A stretch of DNA of 64,000 nt, taken from the NCBI RefSeq assembly GCF_000280905.1, contig NZ_ALAP01000074.1, positions 1 through 64,000 on the forward strand. The letters run 5' to 3'. The notes under the pieces are model-generated. The model was given only the letters and a program-made list of their open reading frames with translations, did not search any database and was not told the origin of the DNA. Positions 24,839 through 33,520 of the stretch are shown here, piece by piece. How positions within the stretch are numbered: position 1 is the stretch's first letter; the number at the start of each line of letters is the position of its first letter. The position numbers and the translations under genes are program-made. This stretch comes from Streptomyces sp. AA1529. GTDB lineage: Bacteria > Actinomycetota > Actinomycetes > Streptomycetales > Streptomycetaceae.

Positions 24839-25801
24839 TCAGGTCCCGCTGGGGGTGCCGGTGAACTTGACGAACGCCTCGGCATCGCCCAGGACGAAGC
24901 CGTAGTACGCCTCCGCCAGCAGCAGCACCAGGTTCTCCTGGAACGCCGAGTGCACACCGCCGTCCTCGTCGATGTACGTCGCCTCCCGGCTGAGCTTGAC
25001 GGAGATCTCCATGCCCACGCCGAACGCCGCCTGCGACCAGTCGCCACCCACAGCCCGGAGGCCGGAGTCGGTGCTGGTGGACTGACGGCGCAGCTTGCCG
25101 CTGACAGACCGCGAGTAGGCGAGCGGCTCGCCGATCAGCTCGCCCTGCAGGGCCGCCCCGGTGCCGGCGCCCGGCTGCCGGGTCTGCACGAACAGCGGCT
25201 CACCGGTCGTGCTGGTGGCCGCCAGGAGCTTGGGCTTCAGCCGGTTGTCGGCGACGGTGCCGGTGTAGTCCCAGTCGTCGTCGATGATCTGGTCCAGGCC
25301 CTCGACGAAGTCGCCCCAGATGCCGCCCATATTCTGCGCCGTGGTGCCCAGCGACACGCTCTTGCTGGTCATGGCCAGGTAGTCCGCGAACGGGCCGGTG
25401 CTGCCGGCCATGTTCTTGCCGTGGAGCGTGGCCATGTCGAAGGCTCGGGCGAACGCCGTCGGAAGGTCCCGCTGAAGCTGCGTCCACAGACCCGCCGCGT
25501 TGGACTGGGCGACCTCCATGGACACCGGGATCAGCGTGGCGATCTTCTTCCCGGACATCTGCTTGACCTCGACGCCGCCCGAGCTGAGGGGCTTCTTGCC
25601 GCCCTCGGCGACCCAGTCGGCGGTCGGCACGTCCAGCGGCACCGGGACCGCCGTGTTCGCCGTCATGGACAGCGGCACCCGTCGCGCCAGGCTCATCACG
25701 GCACTGCCTTCGACGGACTTCTCGAAGATCGGGGCGACCAGGGTCTCCGGAAGGAAGACCGGGTCGACCGAAGACAGCTTGATCGAATCGGTGGTTGCCA
25801 T
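24839..25801 (-). CDS. Major capsid protein (HK97 fold)
   Basis: The 320-residue protein follows the scaffold gene. It has the family pattern: LARRVPLSMTANTAVPVPL, an acidic WVAEGGKKPLS strand, KKIATLIPVSMEVAQSN and LPTAFARAFDMATLHG spine-helix region, and the end EISVKLSREATYIDE with LLAEAYYGFVLGDAEAFVKF. The N-terminus has no long delta domain, in agreement with a separate scaffold. ATG start at 25801. Confidence 0.88.
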   Translation of the reverse strand: MATTDSIKLSSVDPVFLPETLVAPIFEKSVEGSAVMSLARRVPLSMTANTAVPVPLDVPTADWVAEGGKKPLSSGGVEVKQMSGKKIATLIPVSMEVAQSNAAGLWTQLQRDLPTAFARAFDMATLHGKNMAGSTGPFADYLAMTSKSVSLGTTAQNMGGIWGDFVEGLDQIIDDDWDYTGTVADNRLKPKLLAATSTTGEPLFVQTRQPGAGTGAALQGELIGEPLAYSRSVSGKLRRQSTSTDSGLRAVGGDWSQAAFGVGMEISVKLSREATYIDEDGGVHSAFQENLVLLLAEAYYGFVLGDAEAFVKFTGTPSGT

Positions 25802-25816
25802 CGGGGGCTACCTTTC

Positions 25817-26425
25817 TCAGTGGCCCCGTGCGAGGCCCTGCTTCATGAAGTCGGCGAACACCGCCGACGGGTCAGATGGGGTTCGATTGCCGTTGCCCGA
25901 CGAGCCCTGAGACCGGTCCGGAGCAGGCCGCCGCGGACTGGTGTCCGCCGGCTTGGCGAGGTGCGGCTTCCGCTTCAGCAGGTCCTTCAGGTCACCGTTG
26001 ATCGCATCCGTGTCGATGTCGCCGGACTCACCCACATAGGCACCCAGGTCCAGGAACGCGTGCGCGTCCTCTGGATCGGCGAAATCGGCCGCCGCCAGCG
26101 CCTTCACCTCGCTGCGCACCGCACGCTGCTGCACCGCCGAGACGCGCTCCTCGGCCGCCTTCAACTGGCCGGCGAGTCGCTCCGTCTCGGACTTCTGCGC
26201 CTCCTCGGCCTCCCGCGCCTTCTGCGCGAGCGGTTCCAGCTCCTTGGCGGTGGTCCGGTACTTCGCGGCCTCCTTGCGGAGCTTCTCGATCTCCCGACGC
26301 GCCTTGTCCGGGTCGTGCCACGGGTCCGTCGTGCCGCCCTCCGGGGGCTGCTCGGCGCTCTCCTGCGGCACCTGCTCCGCGCCCTCGGTGCTCTCCTGGG
26401 CAGGGGTCTCTTCGGTTTCGGGCAT
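25817..26425 (-). CDS. Capsid scaffolding protein
   Basis: The 202-residue protein starts at ATG 26425 (AGGAGG 11 bases upstream). It has an acidic Glu/Gln/Pro-rich start, a long coiled coil (REIEKLRKEAAKYRTTAKEL and ETERLAGQLKAAEERVSAVQ), an EDAHAFLDLGAYV segment and a basic Ser/Arg C-terminal end, the usual design of scaffolds that bind capsid through their C-terminus. Confidence 0.8.
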   Translation of the reverse strand: MPETEETPAQESTEGAEQVPQESAEQPPEGGTTDPWHDPDKARREIEKLRKEAAKYRTTAKELEPLAQKAREAEEAQKSETERLAGQLKAAEERVSAVQQRAVRSEVKALAAADFADPEDAHAFLDLGAYVGESGDIDTDAINGDLKDLLKRKPHLAKPADTSPRRPAPDRSQGSSGNGNRTPSDPSAVFADFMKQGLARGH

Positions 26426-26485
26426 GGCTGAGTCGCCCTCCTGGGGCTGAGAAAGGGCCACCACCAGGGCAGCCACAGGGGTGGG

Positions 26486-27253
26486 TCAGTGAGCAGCAGG
26501 CAGATGCCCGTGCTCAGCCAGCGCCCGCCGGAAGCGAGCCAACTGGTCTCCGGAGAAAGGCGCGGCGTACTCCTGGTACAGCCGCTCCCACTCCTTGGCC
26601 TTGTCGGACAGCTCGAACGACTGCCCTCGGAAGATCGGGACCACGCCGCAATGGCAGCCGTCATGGGCCCGGAAGTTCGCCGTATCCCGCTCGTACACCG
26701 CGCCACGGACCGCGAGCATCTTGCAGAACGCGCACGCTCCGAGCGCCGCGGTACGCGCCCAGCCAGTCGCCTGCCGGTCCCTGCGCACCGCCTCCCGCAC
26801 AGCCTCCCGGCCCTGATCGGCCACGAGCTTCTGGGCGACCGCCTCCGCCTTCTTCCCAGCCTGCTCCAGCCGCACATCCAGCGGCTCAAGCTGCGCCGGC
26901 GTCGCCTCCTCCTCGGTCCGCGGCCACAGGTCCTTCGTGGCCCACCGCAAACTGGCCTCCGTCTTCTCCACCGGAGGCGGACCGATCAGCGGCACCGTGA
27001 ACCGGCCCGTCACCCGAGCCGCCACACGCTCCGCCTCATAGAAGTCTGAGGCCAGCGACACCGACGCGTCCGCATAGTCGTCGACCACAGCCCGCACAGC
27101 CTCGACCCAGTCCGGCACCGACGACTCCAGACGGGCCGGCACAATCAGTCGCCGCAGCTTCCGCACGTCCCGCCCGAGCAGCCGCGTCAGGCCGCGCTGC
27201 GCCCGACGCCAGCGGCCTACACGGTCACCATCATCCGAGACCGTCGTCGCCAC
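26486..27253 (-). CDS. MuF-like minor head protein
   Basis: The 255-residue protein starts at GTG 27253 inside the portal gene's end, with GAGGGG upstream; overlap of 23 bases. The C-terminal half has ACAFCKMLAVRGAVYE and FRAHDGCHCGVVPIF, the Cys/His pattern of Mu gpF/SPP1 gp7-type proteins, which bind portal and are carried inside the head. The N-terminal half is helical. Confidence 0.75.
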   Translation of the reverse strand: MATTVSDDGDRVGRWRRAQRGLTRLLGRDVRKLRRLIVPARLESSVPDWVEAVRAVVDDYADASVSLASDFYEAERVAARVTGRFTVPLIGPPPVEKTEASLRWATKDLWPRTEEEATPAQLEPLDVRLEQAGKKAEAVAQKLVADQGREAVREAVRRDRQATGWARTAALGACAFCKMLAVRGAVYERDTANFRAHDGCHCGVVPIFRGQSFELSDKAKEWERLYQEYAAPFSGDQLARFRRALAEHGHLPAAH

Positions 27254-28685
27254 CGTCAGACCCCTCTGGCTCCGCATCCGGCTGGTCTTCCGCGCCGAGC
27301 TGACTCAGCCGGTCCAGCACCTGGCGGCCCTGCGAACGGCGCCGCTCCGCCGCCACACGCTGCCGCTGATCCTCCGACAGGCCCGCCATCTCCAGCACGA
27401 CCTCACCGTCCGCCGGGAGGATGCCCGCCTGGACGAGCTTCACCGCAGCGTCCGTCTGCTGCGCCACCGTCGGCGTCGCCGGATCCCGCCACACGCACTC
27501 GATCCGCCGCGACCGCTCCGGCGGCTCACCGTCACGCACCCACAGCGCCAGCCGCATCACATCCGACCACGCCCCGCCGAACCGGCGGCACCGGCGCTCG
27601 GCACGCTTCACGAGCTGCGCCTCGCTGCTACGGATGGCGTCCGCACTCGCGGGGTTGTCCGTGGTGTAGCCGAGGTAGTGCGGCGGCAGCCCGAGCTGCG
27701 TCGCCATGATCCGCGCATACAGGTCGATGATCTTCGTGTAGGTCTGGGGATCATGCGCCGCGAACTGGCCCACCGTCGGGACCTGGCCGTCCTCGTCCCG
27801 CTCCAACGCCAGCACCCGGCCGATGTACGTCTCCCAGGCGCTCTTGGTGTTGCCCTCCGCGTCCTGGAACGCCGACTCGGAGGCACCGAGGATGTACCGC
27901 TGCGGCGCCCCATAGAACTCCGAGGCGACCTCCATGCCCATCAGCCGGCGACACGCCGCATCCGTGATCGACATGACCTCGGGTGTGATCTCCGACTTGC
28001 CCACCCGGTCCGCAGTCCGCTGCCGGTTCGCCATCCGGATCACCGGCACCACACCCAGGTTGTGCAAGTCCCGGTCGAGGACCTCCCAGCCGCCACTATC
28101 CGCCTCGACCGCATGGATCGTCTGATCCGGCAGATACAAGGTCACCAGCCGGTCATCCGGCGCCAGCCCGAAATACGAGCCCTCCTGCGACTCCCGCAGC
28201 GCCGAGGTCGCCACCCGGGCCCGCGCATCCCAGAACAGCGTCATATCCAGCGGCGACTCGGCAGTGATCAGCGGCGGGCAGTCGTCCGTACCGCAATCCC
28301 CCGAGCCGACCGCGATGTACTCCCGGCCGTAGGTCAGCGCGTCCAGATGCGCCAGCGACGACTCGTCGAACAAGTCGTTCGCCTCGGCGACCTCCCGCAG
28401 ATCCTCCGCATCCGAGCCATCAGCCCACCGGAAGGCTTCAAGCTCCAGCCGCTGCTCCAGCGCCTCCACACCGATCCGGGGCCAGCCAATCACCGTATGC
28501 AGACCCTGAAGCTGCGGCGGAATCGAGATCCCGAGATCCCGCACGAGCTGCTCGCCGTTGAAGTACGCGTCCAACAGCTCCAGCCGAAACCGGTGCTGCA
28601 TCAGGTCCGTGCGCAGCGCCGTCACCAACGCCGACTCGTCATCCGACAGGCTCAGCAGGGGCAGCTCAGGGATCGTGGCGGCCAC
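27231..28685 (-). CDS. Portal protein (SPP1 gp6-like)
   Basis: The 484-residue protein starts at GTG 28685. It has HRFRLELLDAYFNGEQLVRD near the start, SLAHLDALTYGREYIAVG, then VPVIRMANRQRTADRVGKSE and the clip/stem region ending LGLPPHYLGYTTDNPASADA and VKRAERRCRRFGGAWSDVMRL. It forms the 12-subunit ring for DNA passage. It lies between large terminase and MuF genes as usual. Confidence 0.88.
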   Translation of the reverse strand: MAATIPELPLLSLSDDESALVTALRTDLMQHRFRLELLDAYFNGEQLVRDLGISIPPQLQGLHTVIGWPRIGVEALEQRLELEAFRWADGSDAEDLREVAEANDLFDESSLAHLDALTYGREYIAVGSGDCGTDDCPPLITAESPLDMTLFWDARARVATSALRESQEGSYFGLAPDDRLVTLYLPDQTIHAVEADSGGWEVLDRDLHNLGVVPVIRMANRQRTADRVGKSEITPEVMSITDAACRRLMGMEVASEFYGAPQRYILGASESAFQDAEGNTKSAWETYIGRVLALERDEDGQVPTVGQFAAHDPQTYTKIIDLYARIMATQLGLPPHYLGYTTDNPASADAIRSSEAQLVKRAERRCRRFGGAWSDVMRLALWVRDGEPPERSRRIECVWRDPATPTVAQQTDAAVKLVQAGILPADGEVVLEMAGLSEDQRQRVAAERRRSQGRQVLDRLSQLGAEDQPDAEPEGSDGGDDGLG

Positions 28686-28698
28686 AGGTCACCGCCCT

Positions 28699-30438
28699 TC
28701 ACCTCAACACGACGACCCGGCCCTTACCGGGCGCGCCCTTCCGTTTCCCGAACTGCTCGCTGTTCAGCACCATCCGCCGCAGCATCCGGGCGCCGATCGC
28801 ACACACTGCCAAGTCGACTTTCCGCGCCGACTCGCGATGCTCCTTACCGATCGAGTAGCCCCAGGCGTTCGTCCGGCGCCGGGCATTCGCGATGTGCTGC
28901 CGCAGCACCCTGTGCCCGTCATGAGGCACCTGCCGCTCCAGCACGTCCCGGTAGAACCGGTCCACGGCCTCCGTGAACGTCTGCTGGCGGCGCCGGTCCC
29001 GCATGTCCCACATGACAGCGTGTCGGTTCGCGCCACCTGAGACGGCCTTCAGCTTGAGCCGGCGGCCGTACCGCTGCGCCCATGCGTCGATGTAGCCGTC
29101 CCAGTACCGTTCACCGTCCGACTCGTCAAAGCCTGAGCCCGGGTCACCGAAGAACGCCACCGGCCGGAATTCTGCGAACACCTGGTCCACCACACCGTCG
29201 ACCTGCTCCCGCGGCACCCGATAGGGCGCATCGCCCGGCCAGTTCGGCGGCTTCTGCCACACCCCGAGCGTCTTCACGAACCCATCCGACAAGCGGCAGC
29301 CGACGAGGCCCGTCGCGTCATCAGACTTGGAGCCGTCGAAGAACAGGGCGATCTCGTCCCGCGGCGCAAGGTCCATCCCCTCGTGCGGGTTCGCGTCCCA
29401 CTCGTACCGAGCCAGGAACGCGTCCTCCGCGGCGACGATCTGGTTGAACCAGAACCGACGCGACCGGCTGGGCGGGTTTCGGGTATCGAGGATCGACGCC
29501 TTGAGCCGGTCGATGTCCAGCCACGTTGAATCCCCCCGCACCGCCTTCAGCGTCGGGACGATCCACTCCTCCGTCAGCAGCGCCTCAGCTGGCGCCTCCA
29601 ACGAGTCGTAGAACAGGCCGGTGTCCAGCGCCCGACCCGACTGCGACGACTCGAACGCCTCCCGCGTCCGCTCCGCGACGCTGTCCTCGCCCGGCTCGTA
29701 GGCGTTCGTGTCCGCCAACGTCCGCGCCTGACCATCCGCCGACTTCGTCGCGTTCCGCTCGATGACCGCCGCCATCTCATGGCCGCCGTTGGACTCCACC
29801 CAGTGATGCGTCTCGCCCATCGACGTGAACGTCGGACGACCGCCCTCCAGCGCCCGCGGCGAACTCGTCACCGCCTCGATCCGGGCCCGCCCCTTGTCGG
29901 CATAGATGATCTCCTTGCCGAGGTCGATGCGGTACTCCTCCAGCGCCCGCTTCGTGAACAAGCTCGGGAACAGCGTCATCGTGTTCCGCGTCTGGTCCTG
30001 CGACACCGCGGCGATCTGCACCCATGCCGCAGGATGCTGCACCCCGATCGGCTGGCCCGGCGGAATCCCCCACTCGTCGCCCTCGTCCGCTACCCGCCCC
30101 GACGGCCGGCACGGGCCGACGAACTCGAACCCCGCCCACGTCGCCTTCACCGGGTCCTTGCCCCAGCCCTTCAGGCGCTGCAGGACACCGTCCCGCCACA
30201 GGAAACGGTTCGTCACCGGGTCCAGCGCGTACCACCACAGCGTCAGACGGGCCTGCTCCGAGGTGTACCGCCACGGCGCCCCCACATGGTGCTGCAGATA
30301 CGTCGCCGTCCAGGCGAGCGCATGCCAGCCCAGCGTGTACTCGGGAAGGAGGAACCGACCGTCCGGACCACGCTTCCACGTCGGCCCGATCGTGAACGGA
30401 GTGACGACCTCGGGGACCCGCTCAGACTCCGCAGCCAT
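28699..30438 (-). CDS. terL: Terminase large subunit
   Basis: The 579-residue protein starts at ATG 30438; the longer upstream frame is not used because it overlaps a separate coupled gene. It contains a Walker A-like LKGWGKDPVKA, ATPase region AVSQDQTRNTM and TFTSMGETHHW, and a nuclease domain with DEIALFFDGSKSDDATGLVG. It pumps and cuts DNA at the portal. It overlaps the upstream small gene by 17 bases. Confidence 0.9.
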   Translation of the reverse strand: MAAESERVPEVVTPFTIGPTWKRGPDGRFLLPEYTLGWHALAWTATYLQHHVGAPWRYTSEQARLTLWWYALDPVTNRFLWRDGVLQRLKGWGKDPVKATWAGFEFVGPCRPSGRVADEGDEWGIPPGQPIGVQHPAAWVQIAAVSQDQTRNTMTLFPSLFTKRALEEYRIDLGKEIIYADKGRARIEAVTSSPRALEGGRPTFTSMGETHHWVESNGGHEMAAVIERNATKSADGQARTLADTNAYEPGEDSVAERTREAFESSQSGRALDTGLFYDSLEAPAEALLTEEWIVPTLKAVRGDSTWLDIDRLKASILDTRNPPSRSRRFWFNQIVAAEDAFLARYEWDANPHEGMDLAPRDEIALFFDGSKSDDATGLVGCRLSDGFVKTLGVWQKPPNWPGDAPYRVPREQVDGVVDQVFAEFRPVAFFGDPGSGFDESDGERYWDGYIDAWAQRYGRRLKLKAVSGGANRHAVMWDMRDRRRQQTFTEAVDRFYRDVLERQVPHDGHRVLRQHIANARRRTNAWGYSIGKEHRESARKVDLAVCAIGARMLRRMVLNSEQFGKRKGAPGKGRVVVLR

Positions 30439-30667
30439 CGAGTTGCCCGAGCACAAACCCGCGACGCGAAAGGTGCGCAACCAGCGCCTCGACCTGATCA
30501 CGAGCAGGACTCCGCTCGAAACCAGGCAACCGCACCACGACGACATCCCTGATGCCATGCGACCGGCGGCCATCCGCGAACGAGAACTGACCCTGCGGAA
30601 TCTCGTACCGCCGAGCCCAGCACAGCATCTCTTCCATGCTGCCCGCACACACCAGGAACCTCAGCAC
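30422..30667 (-). CDS. Small protein between terminase subunits
   Basis: The 81-residue protein starts at GTG 30667, two bases after the terS stop. It has LRFLVCAGSMEEMLCWARRYE, a central SHGIRDVVVVRLPGFERSP and a helix ALVAHLSRRGFVLGQL. It overlaps terL by 17 bases. Function unknown; perhaps a packaging accessory because of the tight coupling. Confidence 0.6.
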   Translation of the reverse strand: MLRFLVCAGSMEEMLCWARRYEIPQGQFSFADGRRSHGIRDVVVVRLPGFERSPARDQVEALVAHLSRRGFVLGQLDGCGV

Positions 30668-30668
30668 G

Positions 30669-31106
30669 TCAGCCCCCGATCGCAGCACGGTAGTCGGCGA
30701 TCGCTGTCACGCCCGCCGGCGCCTGCTGCTGCGCAGGCTGGCGCTCCAGTTCGATCCGAGCCCGCCGACGGTCCCCCTCCGTCGTCAACAGCCGAGCCAT
30801 CACGCTGTCCAGCGCCGACACGAACTGCCCATTCGGCGGCCGGTCCGACGACAAGCCCCGCGACATCAGCTCCGCCGCATACCGGGCCATCGCCCAGTCC
30901 GACGGCTGATAGAACACCGCCTGCCCCGACTCCCGCAGCGACAGGTACCAGTCCCGCGCGATCGGATGCCACAGCTCATCCGGCTCCGGAAGCTCCGGCA
31001 GATCCACCGGCGCCCCCGACGGTGCCTTGGCCAACTCGGGGCCCTCGTCCTTGTTCCGCCGCCGCCGCTCCTCCGAGCGCTTGGGGATAGGACCGTGCGT
31101 GCCCAT
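30669..31106 (-). CDS. terS: Terminase small subunit
   Basis: The 145-residue protein starts at ATG 31106 with GGAGG five bases upstream. It opens MGTHGPIPKRSEERRRRN, a basic start often seen in actinophage small terminases, followed by LPELPEPDELWHPIARDWY and a helical region (WAMARYAAELMSRGLSS). It should recognise the packaging site; the GATC-rich region directly upstream is the candidate. Confidence 0.8.
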   Translation of the reverse strand: MGTHGPIPKRSEERRRRNKDEGPELAKAPSGAPVDLPELPEPDELWHPIARDWYLSLRESGQAVFYQPSDWAMARYAAELMSRGLSSDRPPNGQFVSALDSVMARLLTTEGDRRRARIELERQPAQQQAPAGVTAIADYRAAIGG

Positions 31107-31554
31107 GGCGACCTCCAGGGTCTGGCCCGCCTCCAGGGCGAGCGGGTGGGCGGATGAAGCACCGCGGGTGGCCGCCTCCAGGGCGACCGAGTCACGGTGG
31201 ACGATCAAGAGGGCGGGGGCTTAGGGAACCCGTACAGAGGGTCAGGTGCTATACGGCCCCGATGGCCGTGATCATGGGGGGAAGATCATCCCCCCGGGTG
31301 ATCTTGAGCCGGACGATCTTCCCGGAGATCACGGATCATCGTTCGCGATCACTCCGACTGATCACCCACTGCCCGCGACGATCACGCTCGACCACCGAGC
31401 CCAGCCCGACGAGCCGTTCGCAGCTCACCGACTTCGATCACTCGACGAACATCAACTCGAACAGTTGCTCATGCTCGACACGTGATCACATGCCTCGCAT
31501 GCATGGCCTCACGCCTGCCAGTGCCATGCCCACTGGGCGCCGTGCACCCGCCGC
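31107..31554. other. Gene-free region, candidate cos/pac site
   Basis: There is no believable gene in 448 bases between terS and the small basic gene. It holds a cluster of 13 GATC sites from 31203 to 31487, ten of them GATCA, against less than two expected. Position between HNH and terS is where cohesive-end sites are found in HK97-type phages. Confidence 0.55.
31270..31487. repeat. Phased GATC(A) repeat cluster
   Basis: GATC starts at 31270, 31284, 31300, 31315, 31327, 31334, 31347, 31360, 31380, 31436 and 31484. The first nine are mostly 12-16 bases apart. Candidate terminase binding array. Confidence 0.6.
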
Positions 31555-31803
31555 CTACCGCCTGCCCCTGCGCCTACCTGGGTTGAGCCTGCTACCCGTG
31601 TACACGCCTGTGTTGCGCTTGTGCAGCCGCTGGCAGTAGCCCTTGGCCCTTGCTCCCATGTACTTGGAGAGCTGCCTGTTGCACCGCTTCCAGTCTCCTG
31701 GTGTTCCCCATCTGATCTTGGCTGCGCCTGGGCCCGTGGACCAGTAGCGCCTGAGCTGTTCGGCGTTGCCCCTGCTGCTGCGTCCTCGTCCCTTGCTGGC
31801 CAC
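31555..31803 (-). CDS. Small basic phage protein near cos
   Basis: The 82-residue protein starts at GTG 31803, chosen for GAGGAG eight bases upstream over the overlapping GTG at 31812. It is very basic: SKGRGRSSRGNAEQLRRYW, GPGAAKIRWGTPGDWKRC, KYMGARAKGYCQRLHKR. I remember similar small proteins beside HNH genes in actinobacteriophages. It may act on DNA in packaging; the function is unproven. Confidence 0.7.
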   Translation of the reverse strand: MASKGRGRSSRGNAEQLRRYWSTGPGAAKIRWGTPGDWKRCNRQLSKYMGARAKGYCQRLHKRNTGVYTGSRLNPGRRRGRR

Positions 31804-31808
31804 GTGGA

Positions 31809-32000
31809 TCACTCCTCGGGCTGCTGGTCCTGGTCGATGCGGGTGATGGTGGCTCCGCTGTGTGCGGGTACGGCGATGCAGGTGCCGTGTGGGTCGGCGA
31901 GTACGGCCCAGCCGTGGTCGATGGTGAGGGTGAGGTGGTCGTCCTCGGCGAGGATGTCCTCGCCCTGCCCCTTCGGATAGCGGATCAGGAACGCGGGCAC
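31809..32000 (-). CDS. Small acidic protein, unknown function
   Basis: The 63-residue protein starts at GTG 32000 with GAGGT upstream. It reads as a small beta protein (LIRYPKGQGEDILAEDDHL, HGWAVLADPHGTC) with an acidic end. No family recognised. It lies between the HNH and basic-protein genes in the packaging-side operon. Confidence 0.6.
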   Translation of the reverse strand: MPAFLIRYPKGQGEDILAEDDHLTLTIDHGWAVLADPHGTCIAVPAHSGATITRIDQDQQPEE

Positions 32001-32004
32001 GTGG

Positions 32005-32298
32005 TCACCTCAGCCCTGGGTGCTGCTCGGGTGGGCGCCGTCTGCCGGGCCGCGGGTTGGCGGCTTGGGCGGCGTTGCCCTCGGCGCTGGACTTGAGGCC
32101 GTGGCATTCGGCGCACACGCCCTGTAGCTGTGAGGGCTGGTGGTCGTCGGTCTTGGGCTTGATGTGGTCGCAGTGGGAGCTGGGCCGTACTCCGCAGAGG
32201 ACGCAGATCACGTCCCGGGCGAGGACTTCGGCGCGGATCTTCTTCCATCCTCGGGGCAGCCGGCTCACACGATCCGAGCCCTGCCACCCGCCGCTCAT
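32005..32298 (-). CDS. HNH endonuclease
   Basis: The 97-residue protein has the HNH core: GWKKIRAEVLARDVICVLC with CVLC zinc Cys pair, SSHCDHIKPK with catalytic His, and LQGVCAECHGLKS with the second Cys pair and closing His. HNH nucleases next to terminase genes take part in cos cleavage in several HK97-like phages. The ATG overlaps the previous stop as ATGA. Confidence 0.85.
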   Translation of the reverse strand: MSGGWQGSDRVSRLPRGWKKIRAEVLARDVICVLCGVRPSSHCDHIKPKTDDHQPSQLQGVCAECHGLKSSAEGNAAQAANPRPGRRRPPEQHPGLR

Positions 32299-32537
32299 GG
32301 TTCGTCGTCCTCGTCGGCGAGGTCGTAGCCGCTGTTTTCGACGGCTTGTGCGGCGGTGACCATGCCGAGTGCGGTGACCCAGTCGAGCGCGTCGGAGCGG
32401 CCCTTCACCAGGTGGACGCTGCCGTCGGCTTTGATGACTTTGAGGATGACGATGGCGTCCATGGTCATGTCGCCGTCGTCGATGTCGGCGGTGAGCCCGA
32501 TCGCGTCGAGCATCTGCCCGACGGGCTGCTCAGCCAC
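32295..32537 (-). CDS. Small acidic protein, unknown function
   Basis: The start is GTG at 32537, inside the end of the methyltransferase gene, with GGTGG upstream; it gives 80 residues. A beta-rich first half (DGDMTMDAIVILKVIKADGS) is followed by a helix (ALDWVTALGMVTAAQAVENS) and an acidic tail. It is coupled to HNH by ATGA. Family not recognised. Confidence 0.55.
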   Translation of the reverse strand: MAEQPVGQMLDAIGLTADIDDGDMTMDAIVILKVIKADGSVHLVKGRSDALDWVTALGMVTAAQAVENSGYDLADEDDEP

Positions 32538-33072
32538 GGCGGGACCACCACCAACAGCCGAGCGTGTCGCCGCGCATGGTCTCGACGCCGCCGCCGAGCT
32601 GGGCGAGGACGTGGTCCATGTCGTCGGCATCCCACTGGTGAAGGTGGGCCTCGTAGGGGTTGCCGTCGACCTCACCCTGCGGCGAGTCGACGATCGGGAC
32701 CGAGACGAGGATGTGCCACGCGCCAGCGGCCTCGACGCGCTCCAGCAGTGCGACGGCATCCTCGCGTGGCATGTGTTCGAGGACGTCGCCGAGGATGACG
32801 AGGTCCCGATGGAACAGATGGCCCGCCGAGTCGCGCACGTCTTCGATGTGGATCTCGTCGTACATGGTGCGGGTCTTCGTCGACTTCAGCTTGTACTTGG
32901 CCACGAAGGGCTTGTGGATCTCGACTGCGGTCCACCACACGCCCTTGTGCACGGGGCGGAACAGTCTCGCGTAGGTGCCCTCGCCGGGGCCGACGTCGCA
33001 CACGGTGTCGGGCAGGTGCCGCTCGAACCGGGTCAGGGACCAGTCCTTGCCCTCGGTGTCACTCGTCGGCAT
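32530..33072 (-). CDS. Class I SAM-dependent methyltransferase
   Basis: The 180-residue protein starts at ATG 33072 with AGGAGGT upstream. SAM motif I is DTVCDVGPGEGTYARLF, the acidic ribose-binding residue lies in WWTAVEIHKPF, and LVILGDVLEHM follows. There is no DPPY/NPPF motif, so DNA-adenine or amino-cytosine methylation is unlikely. Substrate may be a sugar, protein or small molecule. A link with the capsid-side glycosyltransferase is possible but only inferred. Confidence 0.75.
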   Translation of the reverse strand: MPTSDTEGKDWSLTRFERHLPDTVCDVGPGEGTYARLFRPVHKGVWWTAVEIHKPFVAKYKLKSTKTRTMYDEIHIEDVRDSAGHLFHRDLVILGDVLEHMPREDAVALLERVEAAGAWHILVSVPIVDSPQGEVDGNPYEAHLHQWDADDMDHVLAQLGGGVETMRGDTLGCWWWSRRG

Positions 33073-33310
33073 CGCGCACCTCCTGCCTGTAGGCCGTGTG
33101 GTCGTTCGCGGGGATGTCGACGGTCTCAGGCGTCACGATCACAGCGCGTGCGCCCATCCGGCCGGCGAACTCCTCCCAGCGGTCCAGCACCTTGCCCGTG
33201 CCGGGAGCGAGCACGACCCGCTCGGGCACCGTCTGGTCGACTACGAGCGCGAATGGCGGCCGGGTGTCGTCGGGGCCTTCGGGCAGTTCGAGGATCTGGA
33301 GACGGGCCAT
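33059..33310 (-). CDS. Small conserved-looking phage protein
   Basis: The 83-residue protein starts at ATG 33310 overlapping the stop before it by one base. It begins MARLQILELPEGPDDTRPPF and has VVDQTVPERVVLAPG and MGARAVIVTP. I recall related small proteins in Streptomyces phages; the function is unknown. It overlaps the methyltransferase start by 14 bases. Confidence 0.6.
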   Translation of the reverse strand: MARLQILELPEGPDDTRPPFALVVDQTVPERVVLAPGTGKVLDRWEEFAGRMGARAVIVTPETVDIPANDHTAYRQEVRDADE

Positions 33311-33501
33311 CAGCCGTTCACCGCCTTGGCATCCTGGTGGTGGATGCTGCGGACGTTGGCGGCCGGGATGTGACTGACGATCACGCTGCCGTCTCCGTCG
33401 GCACCGAGGTAGGCGGTGTACTGCGGTCCCTCTTCTTCGACGCGGTCGGCCTGGATCGTCTCTGTGTCGCCGGTGAGGTAGTTGATCGTGTAGCTGGGCA
33501 T
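33310..33501 (-). CDS. Small beta-rich phage protein, first gene of packaging-side operon
   Basis: The 63-residue protein starts at ATG 33501 with AAGGAG upstream. It is beta-rich (YTINYLTGDTETIQADRVEE, IVSHIPAANVRSIHHQD). No family is named. Its leader contains the interleaved inverted repeats at 33521-33563, so its expression may be controlled at RNA level. Confidence 0.6.
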   Translation of the reverse strand: MPSYTINYLTGDTETIQADRVEEEGPQYTAYLGADGDGSVIVSHIPAANVRSIHHQDAKAVNG

Positions 33502-33520
33502 GGCGCGGGCTCCTTGTGTT

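Noticed and set aside
31154..31639. Rightward ORF of 161 codons over the GATC array
   Set aside because: No ribosome site and no family; the region is better explained as a packaging site.
32530..33072. DNA methyltransferase of a restriction-modification system
   Set aside because: It lacks the catalytic motifs of DNA methyltransferases and has no cognate restriction enzyme; the adjacent HNH gene fits packaging.
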